Shown: positions 6,489 to 14,664 of the stretch, one piece after another | Layout: each line of letters opens with the position of its first letter | Numbering within the stretch: position 1 is the first letter of the stretch | Assembly (NCBI GenBank): GCA_038212305.1 | Contig: JBBQUP010000046.1 | Span: forward strand, 1-27,286 | Direction of reading: 5' to 3' | Length of the DNA stretch: 27,286 nt | Source: JBBQUP01 sp038212305 | GTDB lineage: Bacteria; Bacteroidota; Bacteroidia; Bacteroidales; Marinilabiliaceae | The notes under the pieces: generated by a model | The model's database searches: none | Told to the model about the DNA's origin: nothing | What the model saw: only the letters and a program-made list of their open reading frames with translations | Program-made: the position numbers and the translations under genes

Positions 6489-8186
6489 TTAAATCCAAGA
6501 ATAAAGTCCTTTTAATAATATTTCTTCCTTTTCGTCTTTGCTTAAAGCATTGTATTTTGCTCTGGCTTCTTCGTGCTTTCTAATTTTTTCTTCGCTAATT
6601 CGAATAATTTTCGCACCTAATGTTCGATCTAATTTATCATGCAAAAATTTAGTCGCTACAGCTGGGAAAAGCTCAAGCAACAACTCTTCTTTTTCGGTGT
6701 TTGCTAAACGAATATTTGCACCGTATTGAGGTAATAGCGGATTGTTTTGCTTTTTATATGACTTTGAATCGAATGCTATTGGAGTGCGTGATCCCGCTAT
6801 TTTTAGTCGAAATTCAGGGTCAATTGGCAAAGGTGTTTTCCCATATAGTCCTTTTACTAAATTCACAAACTGAATGGAATTGTTCGAATAAAAGGGTTTG
6901 CCATTCTTGGCATCAAGAACGCAATTAACGGCTTGTGCTCCAACTATCTGACTAGTAGGAGTTACCAGCGGAGGGCAACCGGCTGCTAAGCGTACCTCGG
7001 GAATAACTTTTAATACAGTTGGTAATAAATGCTCTTGTTTAAGTTGTTTTAATTGAGCTAACATATTGGTATACATACCTCCTGGCACTTCAGCTGTTTT
7101 TACTAACTCATCAGGTTCGGGAAAATTAAAATATTTTTCGATCTGATAGCATACTTCCTGAAGTTTGATTTCGTTATTATTTTTAGCATAAATAATGGCA
7201 TCATCAAATAATTTATCAATATGAGCTGGTAGGCTGTAGTTCGAAATGTCAAAATCGATAGGGAATATTTTGTAACTATCCACCTCGGCCATTTCAATGC
7301 GTAGGTCTTTTAGCTGACGATTGATTTCGGCAACTACTTTAAGGTTAACGCCAGTTTCAATATTTAATTTATTGCAAAAAATTTGAATTACTTCAAACGA
7401 TGGTGCTGCCGGTCCTCCAGAGAAATTAAGTAAAGCAGTATCTAAGATATCAACCCCGTTTAAAATGGTAGTTAACGCTGCACTAATGCCATATCCAGGT
7501 GTACAATGTGTGTGAAAATCAATTGGAATGGATACATTTGCTTTAAGTGCTTTTATAATATTACCCGCTTTAACAGGAGGTATTAAACCTGCCATATCCT
7601 TCAGGGTAATCATGTCTGCACCTGATGTTTCGAGCTTTTTAGCAATATTTATAAAGTATTCGTTGGTGAACACAGCTTTTGGAAGTTTTTTACCTTTTAA
7701 AAATGCTTTAAATCGGTCTTTACGGCTGAATCGGGGATCAACAGTATAGCATACAACTCCATCTGCTAAACCGCCATTTTCTTTTACATATTTAATGGTG
7801 CTTTGTACGTTATCCATATCATTCAATGCATCAAAAATACGCATGATGCTAATGCCCGATTTAACTGCGTTACGATTAAATCCTTCGATAACTTCTTCGG
7901 GATAAGGGTTGTACCCAAATAAATTACGTCCTCTTGACAATGCTGTTAAATGACTCACATCGCCTAACGCGGCTTTAATTTTCTCTAAACGCTCCCAGGG
8001 ATCTTCGTTTAAATAGCGCATAATTGAATCTGGAATGGCTCCTCCCCAAACTTCAAGGGCGTAAAATCCAGCTTCTTTGTATAAAGGAAGAACTTTTTCT
8101 ATTTGAGAATAAGTCATTCTGGTCGCAAAAAGAGATTGCTGCCCATCGCGCAAAGTTACGTCACGTATCAGAAGTCTTCGAGTCAT
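6489..8186 (-). CDS. Biotin-dependent carboxyltransferase (oxaloacetate decarboxylase alpha / pyruvate carboxylase B type) without biotinyl domain
   Basis: This class moves CO2 between carboxybiotin and pyruvate/oxaloacetate. The HMG-CoA-lyase-like TIM barrel begins with IRDVTLRDGQQS (metal Asp at 9). It carries the lysine that is carboxylated in the family within MITLKDMAG (residue 196) and the metal ligands in DFHTHCTPGYG (His 225 and 227). The conserved carboxyltransferase domain follows (EVPGGMYTNM, then PTSQIVGAQA). Of 565 residues, the C-terminal 60 or so form a charged helical tail ending LYSWI. The biotin-attachment domain with its AMKM lysine, common at the C terminus of OadA/PycB, is absent, so a separate biotin carrier protein is expected elsewhere. 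No membrane beta subunit or carrier gene lies next to it. It is a single-gene unit with a terminator downstream. Confidence 0.85.
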   Translation of the reverse strand: MTRRLLIRDVTLRDGQQSLFATRMTYSQIEKVLPLYKEAGFYALEVWGGAIPDSIMRYLNEDPWERLEKIKAALGDVSHLTALSRGRNLFGYNPYPEEVIEGFNRNAVKSGISIMRIFDALNDMDNVQSTIKYVKENGGLADGVVCYTVDPRFSRKDRFKAFLKGKKLPKAVFTNEYFINIAKKLETSGADMITLKDMAGLIPPVKAGNIIKALKANVSIPIDFHTHCTPGYGISAALTTILNGVDILDTALLNFSGGPAAPSFEVIQIFCNKLNIETGVNLKVVAEINRQLKDLRIEMAEVDSYKIFPIDFDISNYSLPAHIDKLFDDAIIYAKNNNEIKLQEVCYQIEKYFNFPEPDELVKTAEVPGGMYTNMLAQLKQLKQEHLLPTVLKVIPEVRLAAGCPPLVTPTSQIVGAQAVNCVLDAKNGKPFYSNNSIQFVNLVKGLYGKTPLPIDPEFRLKIAGSRTPIAFDSKSYKKQNNPLLPQYGANIRLANTEKEELLLELFPAVATKFLHDKLDRTLGAKIIRISEEKIRKHEEARAKYNALSKDEKEEILLKGLYSWI

Positions 8187-8361
8187 GTTTCACGTTTTTA
8201 ATTAACGACAAAAATCTCTATTATTATTGAGTTAAAAGTAATGCCGCATATGTTATGCAATAGGTTTAAACAATTTTAACTTTTCGAAAGAATTATTAAA
8301 TTGTTCAAATTCCTGTTTAAAAAACAATTATCTAGGTGTTTAGTTTTATGCGATGAATTGT

Positions 8362-8369
8362 TATTTTTG
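8362..8369 (+). promoter_or_regulatory. -7 box for the LpxL-family gene
   Basis: TATTTTTG matches TAnnTTTG and lies 36 nt before the ATG at 8406. It supports that ATG as the start, because the longer frame from a TTG at 8301 would run through the promoter. Confidence 0.5.
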
Positions 8370-8405
8370 ACTTTATATTCTATTAATTGTATTTATTCTC
8401 CAACG

Positions 8406-9278
8406 ATGAAGTTTTTTTTAATTCGTAATTTGCTAAGAATAACCTCGTTAATCCCTTTTTGGATCATGTATGGTTTGTCGGATATGACTGCATTTATATT
8501 AAATCATGTCGTTAGATATCGGCGAAAAGTGATATTAGATAATTTATTTCTCTGTTTTCCGGATAAAACAATTAATGAATTAAAAAAAACGCGAAGAGCT
8601 TTCTATCGTCATTTCTGCGATATTTTTTTAGAAGCTGTTAAGTTACAGACGATCTCAAAAAAAAATCTGCTAAAGCGCATTGTGATTAAAAACCCTGAAT
8701 TGTTTGATACGTATTTTAACGACAATAAGAGCATCATTCTCTATTCGGCTCATTTCGGAAATTGGGAGTATTTAGCTGCTCTTCCTTTTTATACTAAGCA
8801 TCAGTTGTTAACGTTTTACCATCCTCAAACAAATACGTTTATAAACGATATGGTGCGCGGAGTTCGTGAGCGATTTGGGATTATTGCCTATCCTTCAGAA
8901 AGTGGATTTAAAGCCATGTCGGAATATAACCGTAATCAAATCCCTACTTTAACATTAATGCTTGGTGATCAGCGACCTAAGATTAAAAGCTCAATTGAGA
9001 ATGTGGTGTTCTTTAATCAGGAAACCGCATTTTTAGTTGGCCCGGATCGTATTGCGAAAAAACTGAATCAGGTTCTCGTATATCCACATTACGAAAAAGT
9101 GAGGCGAGGATTTTATACCATCGAGTTACGTGTTATTGAAGAAAATCCAAAACAGGTGGATGGTGCTGAAATTATTGAATGCTTTGCCTCGAATCTAGAG
9201 GCTTCTATTCGAAAAAGTCCTCATATGTGGTTGTGGTCGCATCGGAGATGGAAAAAAATTAACCGATGGGTTGCATAA
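8406..9278 (+). CDS. Lipid A biosynthesis acyltransferase (LpxL/HtrB family)
   Basis: Members transfer a secondary acyl chain to lipid A at the inner membrane. The 290-residue protein starts MKFFLIRNLLRITSLIPFWI, an N-terminal membrane helix usual for the family. The catalytic HX4E motif is SAHFGNWEY (His 116, Glu 121). Further family blocks are LMLGDQRPK and the C-terminal PHMWLWSHRRWK. I place the start at the ATG at 8406. An upstream in-frame TTG at 8301 would add 35 residues of low-complexity hydrophobic sequence and include the promoter. It is transcribed away from the carboxyltransferase and converges on rocD across a long hairpin. Some Bacteroidota homologues act on other lipids, so the exact acceptor is not certain. 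Confidence 0.88.
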   Translation: MKFFLIRNLLRITSLIPFWIMYGLSDMTAFILNHVVRYRRKVILDNLFLCFPDKTINELKKTRRAFYRHFCDIFLEAVKLQTISKKNLLKRIVIKNPELFDTYFNDNKSIILYSAHFGNWEYLAALPFYTKHQLLTFYHPQTNTFINDMVRGVRERFGIIAYPSESGFKAMSEYNRNQIPTLTLMLGDQRPKIKSSIENVVFFNQETAFLVGPDRIAKKLNQVLVYPHYEKVRRGFYTIELRVIEENPKQVDGAEIIECFASNLEASIRKSPHMWLWSHRRWKKINRWVA

Positions 9279-9299
9279 CTCGAACAATTGGAAGAGAGG

Positions 9300-9358
9300 A
9301 AGAGTCTTAGATAGATAGATACAGCAACTATCTATCTATCTATCTATCCAAGACTCTT
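9300..9358. terminator. Bidirectional hairpin containing TATC tetranucleotide repeats
   Basis: The outer arms aagagtctt (9300-9308) and aagactctt (9350-9358) are exact complements. Inside, (GATA)x3 on the left (9310-9321) can pair with part of (TATC)x5 on the right (9329-9348), giving a nearly perfect stem of about 22 bp with one mismatch. It lies between two convergent genes (lpxL-like, plus; rocD, minus), where a shared terminator is expected. The repeat number could vary by slippage. Confidence 0.7.
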
Positions 9359-9386
9359 CTTGTCTAAATTTTTTCTAAGCAGTCAC

Positions 9387-10613
9387 TTAATTAAAATCAA
9401 TAATTGTTTTCTTAATGATTTCAATGGCTTCGCGCAATTGAGCTTCATTGATGATAAGTGGTGGGGCAAACCGAATAATGTGTTCATGAGTAGGTTTTGC
9501 AATCAGACCATTATTTTTCATGTCAACGCAAAGATCCCATGCTTTTTTCCCATTTTTAGGTTTAATAACTATCGCATTCAATAATCCTTTTCCTCGTACT
9601 AATTCAATTCTATCCGATTTCACCTTCTTCATCTCTTCGCGGAAAATGTTTCCTAAAAGCGTGGCATTCTCAGCTAAGTTTTCGTTTTTCACCACTTCTA
9701 AAGCAGCAATGGCCACTTTACATCCCAAAGGATTACCGCCATAGGTTGAGCCATGTTCACCAGGTTTGATAACCAACATAATGTCGTTATCAGCTAAAAC
9801 AGCCGATACAGGAAATACGCCTCCCGATATTGCTTTCCCAAGAATGAGAACATCAGGGCGAACCCCTTCGTGATCGCAAGCTAAAAGCTTACCTGTACGT
9901 GCTATTCCGGTTTGCACTTCATCAGCCATAAAAAGCACATTGTGTTTTTTACAAAGTTCGTATGCTTTTTTTAGATAGCCGGTATCAGGTACAAAAACAC
10001 CCGCTTCACCTTGAATTGGCTCAACAAGGAATCCAGCAACATTTTTGTTGGTGATAACCTTTTCTAATGCAGCAATGTTATTGTACGGAATTTTAACAAA
10101 TCCGGGTGTGAATGGGCCAAAACCACCATATGAATCTGGATCGTTCGACATGGAAATAATGGTAATGGTACGACCATGAAAATTCCCCTCACAAACAATT
10201 ATGATTGCTTCGTTTTCGGGAATGCCCTTTATTTCGTAACCCCATTTACGACAAAGTTTTAACGCTGTTTCATCGGCTTCGGCACCCGTATTCATAGGCA
10301 AAACCTTGTCGTATCCGAAATAATTGGTGATATATTCTTCAAACTCGCCCAATACATTATTGTAAAATGCACGAGAAGTTAAGGTAAGCTTAGATGCCTG
10401 ACTTACTAAGGCTTCGATTATTTTTGGATGACAGTGACCTTGGTTGACAGCCGAATAGGCCGAGAGAAAATCGAAGTAGCGTTTACCTTCTATGTCCCAT
10501 ACAAAAATACCCTCGCCTCGTTCGAGCACTACAGGTAGGGGATGGTAGTTGTGAGCTCCGTATTTCTCTTCTCGCGAAATGTATTCCTCTGGTTTTATTT
10601 TAGCAACACTCAT
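9387..10613 (-). CDS. rocD: Ornithine--oxo-acid aminotransferase
   Basis: This PLP-dependent class III aminotransferase converts ornithine and 2-oxoglutarate to glutamate semialdehyde and glutamate, linking arginine/ornithine to proline or glutamate. I use the ATG at 10613 (408 aa, MSVAKIKPEEYISREEKYGA) rather than the ATG at 10640, which adds nine atypical residues. Key features are the substrate-pocket region KYGAHNYHPLPVVLERGEG, the cofactor segment NTGAEADETALKL, DEVQTG (231-236) and the PLP lysine in LILGKAISGG (Lys 260). The NYHPLPVVL segment is typical of ornithine rather than acetylornithine aminotransferases. The gene is a single minus-strand unit, convergent with the LpxL-family gene and about 100 bp upstream of the end of the TonB-dependent receptor. 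Confidence 0.93.
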   Translation of the reverse strand: MSVAKIKPEEYISREEKYGAHNYHPLPVVLERGEGIFVWDIEGKRYFDFLSAYSAVNQGHCHPKIIEALVSQASKLTLTSRAFYNNVLGEFEEYITNYFGYDKVLPMNTGAEADETALKLCRKWGYEIKGIPENEAIIIVCEGNFHGRTITIISMSNDPDSYGGFGPFTPGFVKIPYNNIAALEKVITNKNVAGFLVEPIQGEAGVFVPDTGYLKKAYELCKKHNVLFMADEVQTGIARTGKLLACDHEGVRPDVLILGKAISGGVFPVSAVLADNDIMLVIKPGEHGSTYGGNPLGCKVAIAALEVVKNENLAENATLLGNIFREEMKKVKSDRIELVRGKGLLNAIVIKPKNGKKAWDLCVDMKNNGLIAKPTHEHIIRFAPPLIINEAQLREAIEIIKKTIIDFN

Positions 10614-10740
10614 AATGAATTGGATTTTAGTTATAACCATTCGATTTTATCATTACAAATTTAAAAGATTTGCTCTGATTTAAAGAATGTTACTGGATGA
10701 GTTTTATCATGATAGATACATAATTATTCAACCATCTACA

Positions 10741-13179
10741 TTAAAATCCAACCGATAATTGAAGATTGAGTCGGCGCGATGTGAGGTAGTTGGGTACTGC
10801 ATATTGGCGATTTCCCACATCTGATACCCAGTAATAGGATATCGTATTGTTAATGTCGAAAAGGTTAAAAATTTCGACTCCAATCCACATTTTTTTTATC
10901 CGAGTGGCCAACGATGATTGTCGTTTAGGCGTTAAGTCCATCGAAAAACCCAAATCAGCTCTTCGGTACGATGGCATGCGGTATGTGGCTTTGTATCGGG
11001 GTGAGTCTGGAGGTCCGAATGGTAATCCAGATGCATATAAAAGACTCAAGTGAGCTTTGAAATTAGGATTGTTGGGAAGATAATCCTGAAAGAATAACGC
11101 AAAATTTATACGTTGATCCGAAGGACGTGGAATATATCCAGGATTTGAAACCGACGTGGTATTATCGGCATTTATTGTAATTTTTTCATCGCGATACAAA
11201 TCCTCTTCGGTTTTTAAAATGCCTAGAGAGACCCACGATTCGGCACCTTTAACAAATTCGCCATTGATTTTAAAATCTAAACCTGCCGCATAACCTTTTG
11301 CATCATTTTCACCCGAATACCTAATTCGCACATTATCGATTTGATATGAGATGAGGTTTTCCATGGTTTTGTAATACGCTTCGGCAGTAAACTTAAATGG
11401 CCTGTTCCACGATGGAAAGTAATAATCAAAACCTCCAACTAAGTGTATCGATTTTTGTGATTTGATATTTGGATTCAGCTTTCCGTTTGGCATGCGTATC
11501 TCTTTAAAAAATGGCGATTGGTAATAGTATCCAACAGCCAACCGAAAATCAGTTGGTTTAAGCCATGCCGGAGTGTATTGCAAATTTAAACGGGGACTAA
11601 ATGTGGTTTCGTTATTGTAACTCCAATAATTTAATCGCGCTCCTGCATTAATTGAAAGGTGTCCATTGGCAATTGGTAGCTGAACCTGATCCATCGCATA
11701 GCCCGATATTCGATTTGAATTGGTAGAGATATCGGCATTATATACGTTCGATAAAATTAATTTACTATCGGAATAGGGAAGAGAATAATCTGCGGAGTCG
11801 TTCAATTCCCATTCGTTCATGAAATTATTAAAAATCTCGCGCTGAAATTTTGTTTCCCAGCTAATTAAGTGGTTATTGGTTTGATGCGATCCTTTTAATG
11901 CCACATTGGCAACAATGCTCGATAAATCGTTTCGTGCATGTTGCAAAAATCCTGCAACTCCAATGTTTTGAAGAGGATCGGTTGGATTGCGCTCGCCAGC
12001 GGCTTCACCCGCTTCATGCAAATAGTATTCCCCCAAAATATCGTAGGTTTCCTCTTCGTATGCTTTGTAAAATGAGGCAGTTAGTTTATATTGATTGTTG
12101 GCTGATGGCGAATGGGTAAGTGCCAGTGCGCCAAATCCGGTTTCGAATTGATCTACTTCTTGTCCATCGAAATAAATGGTTAAAGCGCGAACATCGCTAA
12201 TGGTACCAAAGGTTGTTTCGCGACTAGTTGGTTTAAATTGGTACTTGTTATTCGAATAATAAAATAACCCATCGAGCGACCAGTTAGGATTGAAACGATA
12301 GGTTAAGAAGGTTTGAGCATCGCCAAACGAGGGTTGATAGTCGCCTTTTGTATCGAGCGATCCCAATAAATATTGATTGGTTTTGTAGCGCGCTCCTGTA
12401 ATGTGACTGAGTTTACCATTTTTCGTTATTCCTTCAATCATGCCCGACGCACCCATAAAGCTAAGTTGTGCATTACCCGAATAACTGGTTGGACGGCGGT
12501 ATTTTATGTCGAGCACCGACGACATTTTATCTCCATAAGAGGCATTGTATCCTCCGGGTGAAAAAAGAATCGACGAAACCATGTCGGGGTTGGCAATGCT
12601 GTAACCTTCTTGCTGTCCCGAGCGAATCAAAAGGGGTCGGTAAATTTCAATGTCGTTGATATAAACTAAGTTTTCATCATAGTTGCCGCCTCTAACCCTA
12701 TATTGCGAGCTGAGTTCGTTATTCGAAGCTACTCCCATTTGAGTTTTTATGATCCCTTCGATTGAATTGCCGGTTGCGTCGGGTAGTGTTGAAATTACTT
12801 TGGGATTAATGCGTGTAAAGCTTTGTTTATGATTGTTATCGGCAACAATATCAATTTGACCAATAACTTCGGTTTGAGAATCAAGTATAACCGATAGTTT
12901 TTTGTTTTTATCGGTATTAGCATTAAAACTGATTTGTTTTGATTTAAATCCAATACATGAAATACTTAAGATAGATGTATTTTGTGAATCAACCATCAAC
13001 CTAAATACTCCATTTGAGTTGGTTGTGGTTCCTGTTGATGTGCCCGAAATACTAATGTTGGCGAATGGAATGGGGTTGTTGTTGGTATCGACTAATTGTC
13101 CTTCAATTGAAATTAGGTTTTGACCTAATAAGGAGATGCTTACCAAGCTAGCAAGTAAGAGAATAAGAATTCGCGACAT
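10741..13179 (-). CDS. TonB-dependent outer membrane receptor
   Basis: The receptor is 812 residues long, with signal peptide MSRILILLLASLVSISLLGQ. An N-terminal carboxypeptidase-regulatory-like beta domain follows (about 23-105; IEGQLVDTNNNPIPFANISI). The plug domain comes next (about 125-225, with VRGGNYDENLVYINDIEIYR), then a long beta barrel ending in Phe (LNLQLSVGF), the BAM signature. A CarboxypepD-reg plus plug architecture is characteristic of Bacteroidota TonB receptors. It is shorter than SusC-type receptors and no SusD lipoprotein is adjacent, so a glycan-utilisation role is not supported. The ligand cannot be told from sequence. It is probably monocistronic, with a candidate -7 box about 90 nt upstream. 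Confidence 0.92.
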   Translation of the reverse strand: MSRILILLLASLVSISLLGQNLISIEGQLVDTNNNPIPFANISISGTSTGTTTNSNGVFRLMVDSQNTSILSISCIGFKSKQISFNANTDKNKKLSVILDSQTEVIGQIDIVADNNHKQSFTRINPKVISTLPDATGNSIEGIIKTQMGVASNNELSSQYRVRGGNYDENLVYINDIEIYRPLLIRSGQQEGYSIANPDMVSSILFSPGGYNASYGDKMSSVLDIKYRRPTSYSGNAQLSFMGASGMIEGITKNGKLSHITGARYKTNQYLLGSLDTKGDYQPSFGDAQTFLTYRFNPNWSLDGLFYYSNNKYQFKPTSRETTFGTISDVRALTIYFDGQEVDQFETGFGALALTHSPSANNQYKLTASFYKAYEEETYDILGEYYLHEAGEAAGERNPTDPLQNIGVAGFLQHARNDLSSIVANVALKGSHQTNNHLISWETKFQREIFNNFMNEWELNDSADYSLPYSDSKLILSNVYNADISTNSNRISGYAMDQVQLPIANGHLSINAGARLNYWSYNNETTFSPRLNLQYTPAWLKPTDFRLAVGYYYQSPFFKEIRMPNGKLNPNIKSQKSIHLVGGFDYYFPSWNRPFKFTAEAYYKTMENLISYQIDNVRIRYSGENDAKGYAAGLDFKINGEFVKGAESWVSLGILKTEEDLYRDEKITINADNTTSVSNPGYIPRPSDQRINFALFFQDYLPNNPNFKAHLSLLYASGLPFGPPDSPRYKATYRMPSYRRADLGFSMDLTPKRQSSLATRIKKMWIGVEIFNLFDINNTISYYWVSDVGNRQYAVPNYLTSRRLNLQLSVGF

Positions 13180-13269
13180 CTAAAAATATAAATAGGTTAA
13201 TGCAATTGATTACAAACGAATCTTTTGTAAAAATAGTTTAATCTATGGGAATCGAATGAAAAGTTTTAT

Positions 13270-13277
13270 CAAAAATA
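13270..13277 (-). promoter_or_regulatory. Possible -7 box for the TonB-dependent receptor
   Basis: On the minus strand this reads TATTTTTG, an exact TAnnTTTG match, about 90 nt upstream of the receptor ATG. A weaker copy (TATTTTTA) lies nearer the gene. No clear -33 TTG was found. Confidence 0.4.
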
Positions 13278-13370
13278 ATAATTCAGGGGGTTTTATTGAT
13301 ATATAGTCTTATTAAGAAAACTACACTTTCATCCTATTTTGGTTCCTGCAAATTGTCATTTGGTTTTGAT

Positions 13371-13543
13371 AATCAGATGAAACAACAAGTAAGTAATAAG
13401 TTGTTTTAATGCGTTATTCTCATTTTGAAAATAGTCATTAACAAAAGTGAACTCCTTGATTTTCAAAATCTTGAAAGCCTTGTCTTTGAAGCTTTCTTAT
13501 CAAAGACTGTGAAAAATGCAGTTTTCGTGCAGACACTAACTAG
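13371..13543 (+). mobile_element. MITE-like repeat, copy 2
   Basis: From 13411 to 13539 this copy differs from the reverse complement of copy 1 at only about seven positions by eye. The right terminal inverted repeat (gtgcagacactaa) is intact. The left end is diverged, so the left boundary is approximate. Its right end runs straight into the remains of an antitoxin gene. Confidence 0.7.
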
Positions 13544-13622
13544 AATTGAGGAAGAAAAGACGTCATTTAAAAATTGGGATTTAGTGAAGAAAAAGTATGA
13601 AGGCAAGTCCATACAGTCTTGA
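13425..13622 (+). pseudogene. Antitoxin remnant fused to MITE sequence
   Basis: This 65-codon open frame starts at a TTG. The first ~38 codons lie wholly inside MITE copy 2, since the same peptide is encoded in copy 1. Only the last ~27 residues (RIEEEKTSFKNWDLVKKKYE and on) are unique. They overlap the start of the ParE/RelE-like toxin remnant by 26 bp, the arrangement of a type II antitoxin-toxin pair. The original antitoxin N terminus, including any DNA-binding part, appears to have been replaced by the repeat. I infer antitoxin identity from position and overlap only, because the tail is too short to place in a family. Confidence 0.5.
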
Positions 13623-13887
13623 GATATCAGCCGATGCTGAAAGTGACTTTGATTGTTCTTATGCCTACTATTTTAATGAAAATCCTAACCTAGCAGATGC
13701 ATTTTTTAGATGCATTAATTCAAGTTTCGAATCCTTGACAAAATAACCTCTTTCATATCAGGTGATTCATAAAAACCTAAGAAAATTTACAGTAAAAAAA
13801 TTTCCTTTTGTCATTTATTATTAAGTAGATGGTTTAGCTGTTAAGGTTGTTGCAATATTCCATACCAGTCGGAGTCCATTTGGACAG
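13597..13887 (+). pseudogene. ParE/RelE-family toxin, inactivated by two in-frame stops
   Basis: Reading one frame from the ATG at 13597 gives a ParE/RelE-like toxin. It begins SLEISADAESDFDCSYAYYF, then NPNLADAFFRCINSSFESLT, a TAA at 13744-13746, then YQVIHKNLRKFTVKKFPFVI, a TAA at 13822-13824, then VDGLAVKVVAIFHTSRSP. The segment after each stop continues the family pattern without a frame change, so the damage is two nonsense changes. The second is consistent with a Glu codon turned into TAA. ParE-type toxins poison gyrase and RelE types cleave mRNA on the ribosome, and this remnant cannot be assigned between them. The translated product would stop at 49 residues. Confidence 0.8.
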
Positions 13888-13974
13888 AGCGAATTGATGA
13901 CCAAAACGAATGATAATTTCCATAATGTATTAGCATTAATATTGAGTTTGTGAAAAAAGAATTAAATTTGAACT

Positions 13975-14265
13975 ATGAAATCATTGAATGAAATAAAATA
14001 TAGTCTGATTATTCACAAACAACAGCTTTATTCTGAATATCCAATTCAGTCGATTGCTATTTTAGGTTCATATGCGAGGAAAGAGCGGAATGAAAAAAGT
14101 GATTTAGACATTATGGTGGAATTTAATGATAAAATAGGAATTCGTTTTATTGACCTTGCTGATGAAATCGAACGAATTATTGGGATTAAAGTCGATTTAG
14201 TTTCTAGAAAGGGAATTAAGGAAAAGTATTTTAATGCAATACAACCAGATTTGATTTATGTCTAA
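13975..14265 (+). CDS. mntA: MntA-type minimal nucleotidyltransferase antitoxin
   Basis: MNT-domain antitoxins neutralise their HEPN toxin partner HepT; in characterised pairs they do so by adding AMP to it. The 96-residue protein has the exact GSX10DXD signature (Gly 31, Ser 32, Asp 43, Asp 45) in ILGSYARKERNEKSDLDI. The usual third acidic strand follows (KVDLVSRKGI) and the typical end YFNAIQPDLIYV. The start is the only ATG in a suitable place. The gene overlaps the hepT start by 8 bp, as is normal for this pair. The hepT next to it is broken, so this antitoxin now seems to have no active local target. Confidence 0.88.
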   Translation: MKSLNEIKYSLIIHKQQLYSEYPIQSIAILGSYARKERNEKSDLDIMVEFNDKIGIRFIDLADEIERIIGIKVDLVSRKGIKEKYFNAIQPDLIYV

Positions 14266-14603
14266 TCGAGACTTAAGATTACTTTTAGAGGACATGCTTG
14301 AATCTGCTTTAAAGATTAAGCGTTACATTTAGGCCTTGATTATGATTTATTTATTGCTGATGATAAAACGATAGACGCAGTAGTTCGAAATTTTGAAATT
14401 ATTGGAGAAGCTGCAAATCGGATTGATCCTGATTACCGACTTATGAATCCCGAAATTGAATGGAAAAGATTACGAGGATTTAGAAATAGAATAATTCATG
14501 ACTATTTTGGGATTGATTTGAGATTGTTTGGTCTATAATTGAGAATGATTTAAATGTCATGATAGATTGGCTGGAGGTATATGCTAATCAATTAGATGAT
14601 TAG
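14258..14603 (+). pseudogene. hepT: HepT (HEPN) toxin, two frameshifts
   Basis: HepT is the HEPN-domain RNase partner of MntA. The reading begins MSNRDLRLLLEDMLESALKI and reaches a TAG at 14330-14332. Homology continues two frames over as LDYDLFIADDKTIDAVVRNF, EIIGEAANRIDP and WKRLRGFRNRIIHDYFGID. It shifts again near 14516-14520 into EIVWSIIENDLNVMIDWLEV and stops at 14601-14603. The catalytic RX4HXY motif (RNRIIHDY, coded 14482-14505) is preserved but cannot be reached by normal translation. Each shift fits loss of one base, the second in a T run. Sequencing error is a possible alternative. Confidence 0.88.
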
Positions 14604-14664
14604 AACTAAATCAAAACATTAGCCTTAGTAAATCCACCGCATTGTTATATCATTAAACATTAAC

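Noticed and set aside
9329..9348. TATC repeat as a CRISPR or phase-variable promoter
   Set aside because: The units are 4 bp with no spacers, and the repeat lies between convergent 3' ends, not upstream of a gene.
10741..13179. SusC-like polysaccharide utilisation locus linked to the amylase
   Set aside because: The receptor is too short for SusC, no SusD is present, and the amylase is 11 kb away among unrelated genes.
13963..13970. TAAATTTG match to the -7 box before mntA
   Set aside because: It ends 4 nt before the ATG, so transcription would start inside the gene. Probably chance in AT-rich DNA.
13371..14603. Integron cassette array (repeat plus toxin-antitoxin genes)
   Set aside because: The repeats are inverted relative to each other, lack attC-type core sites, and no integrase gene is present.
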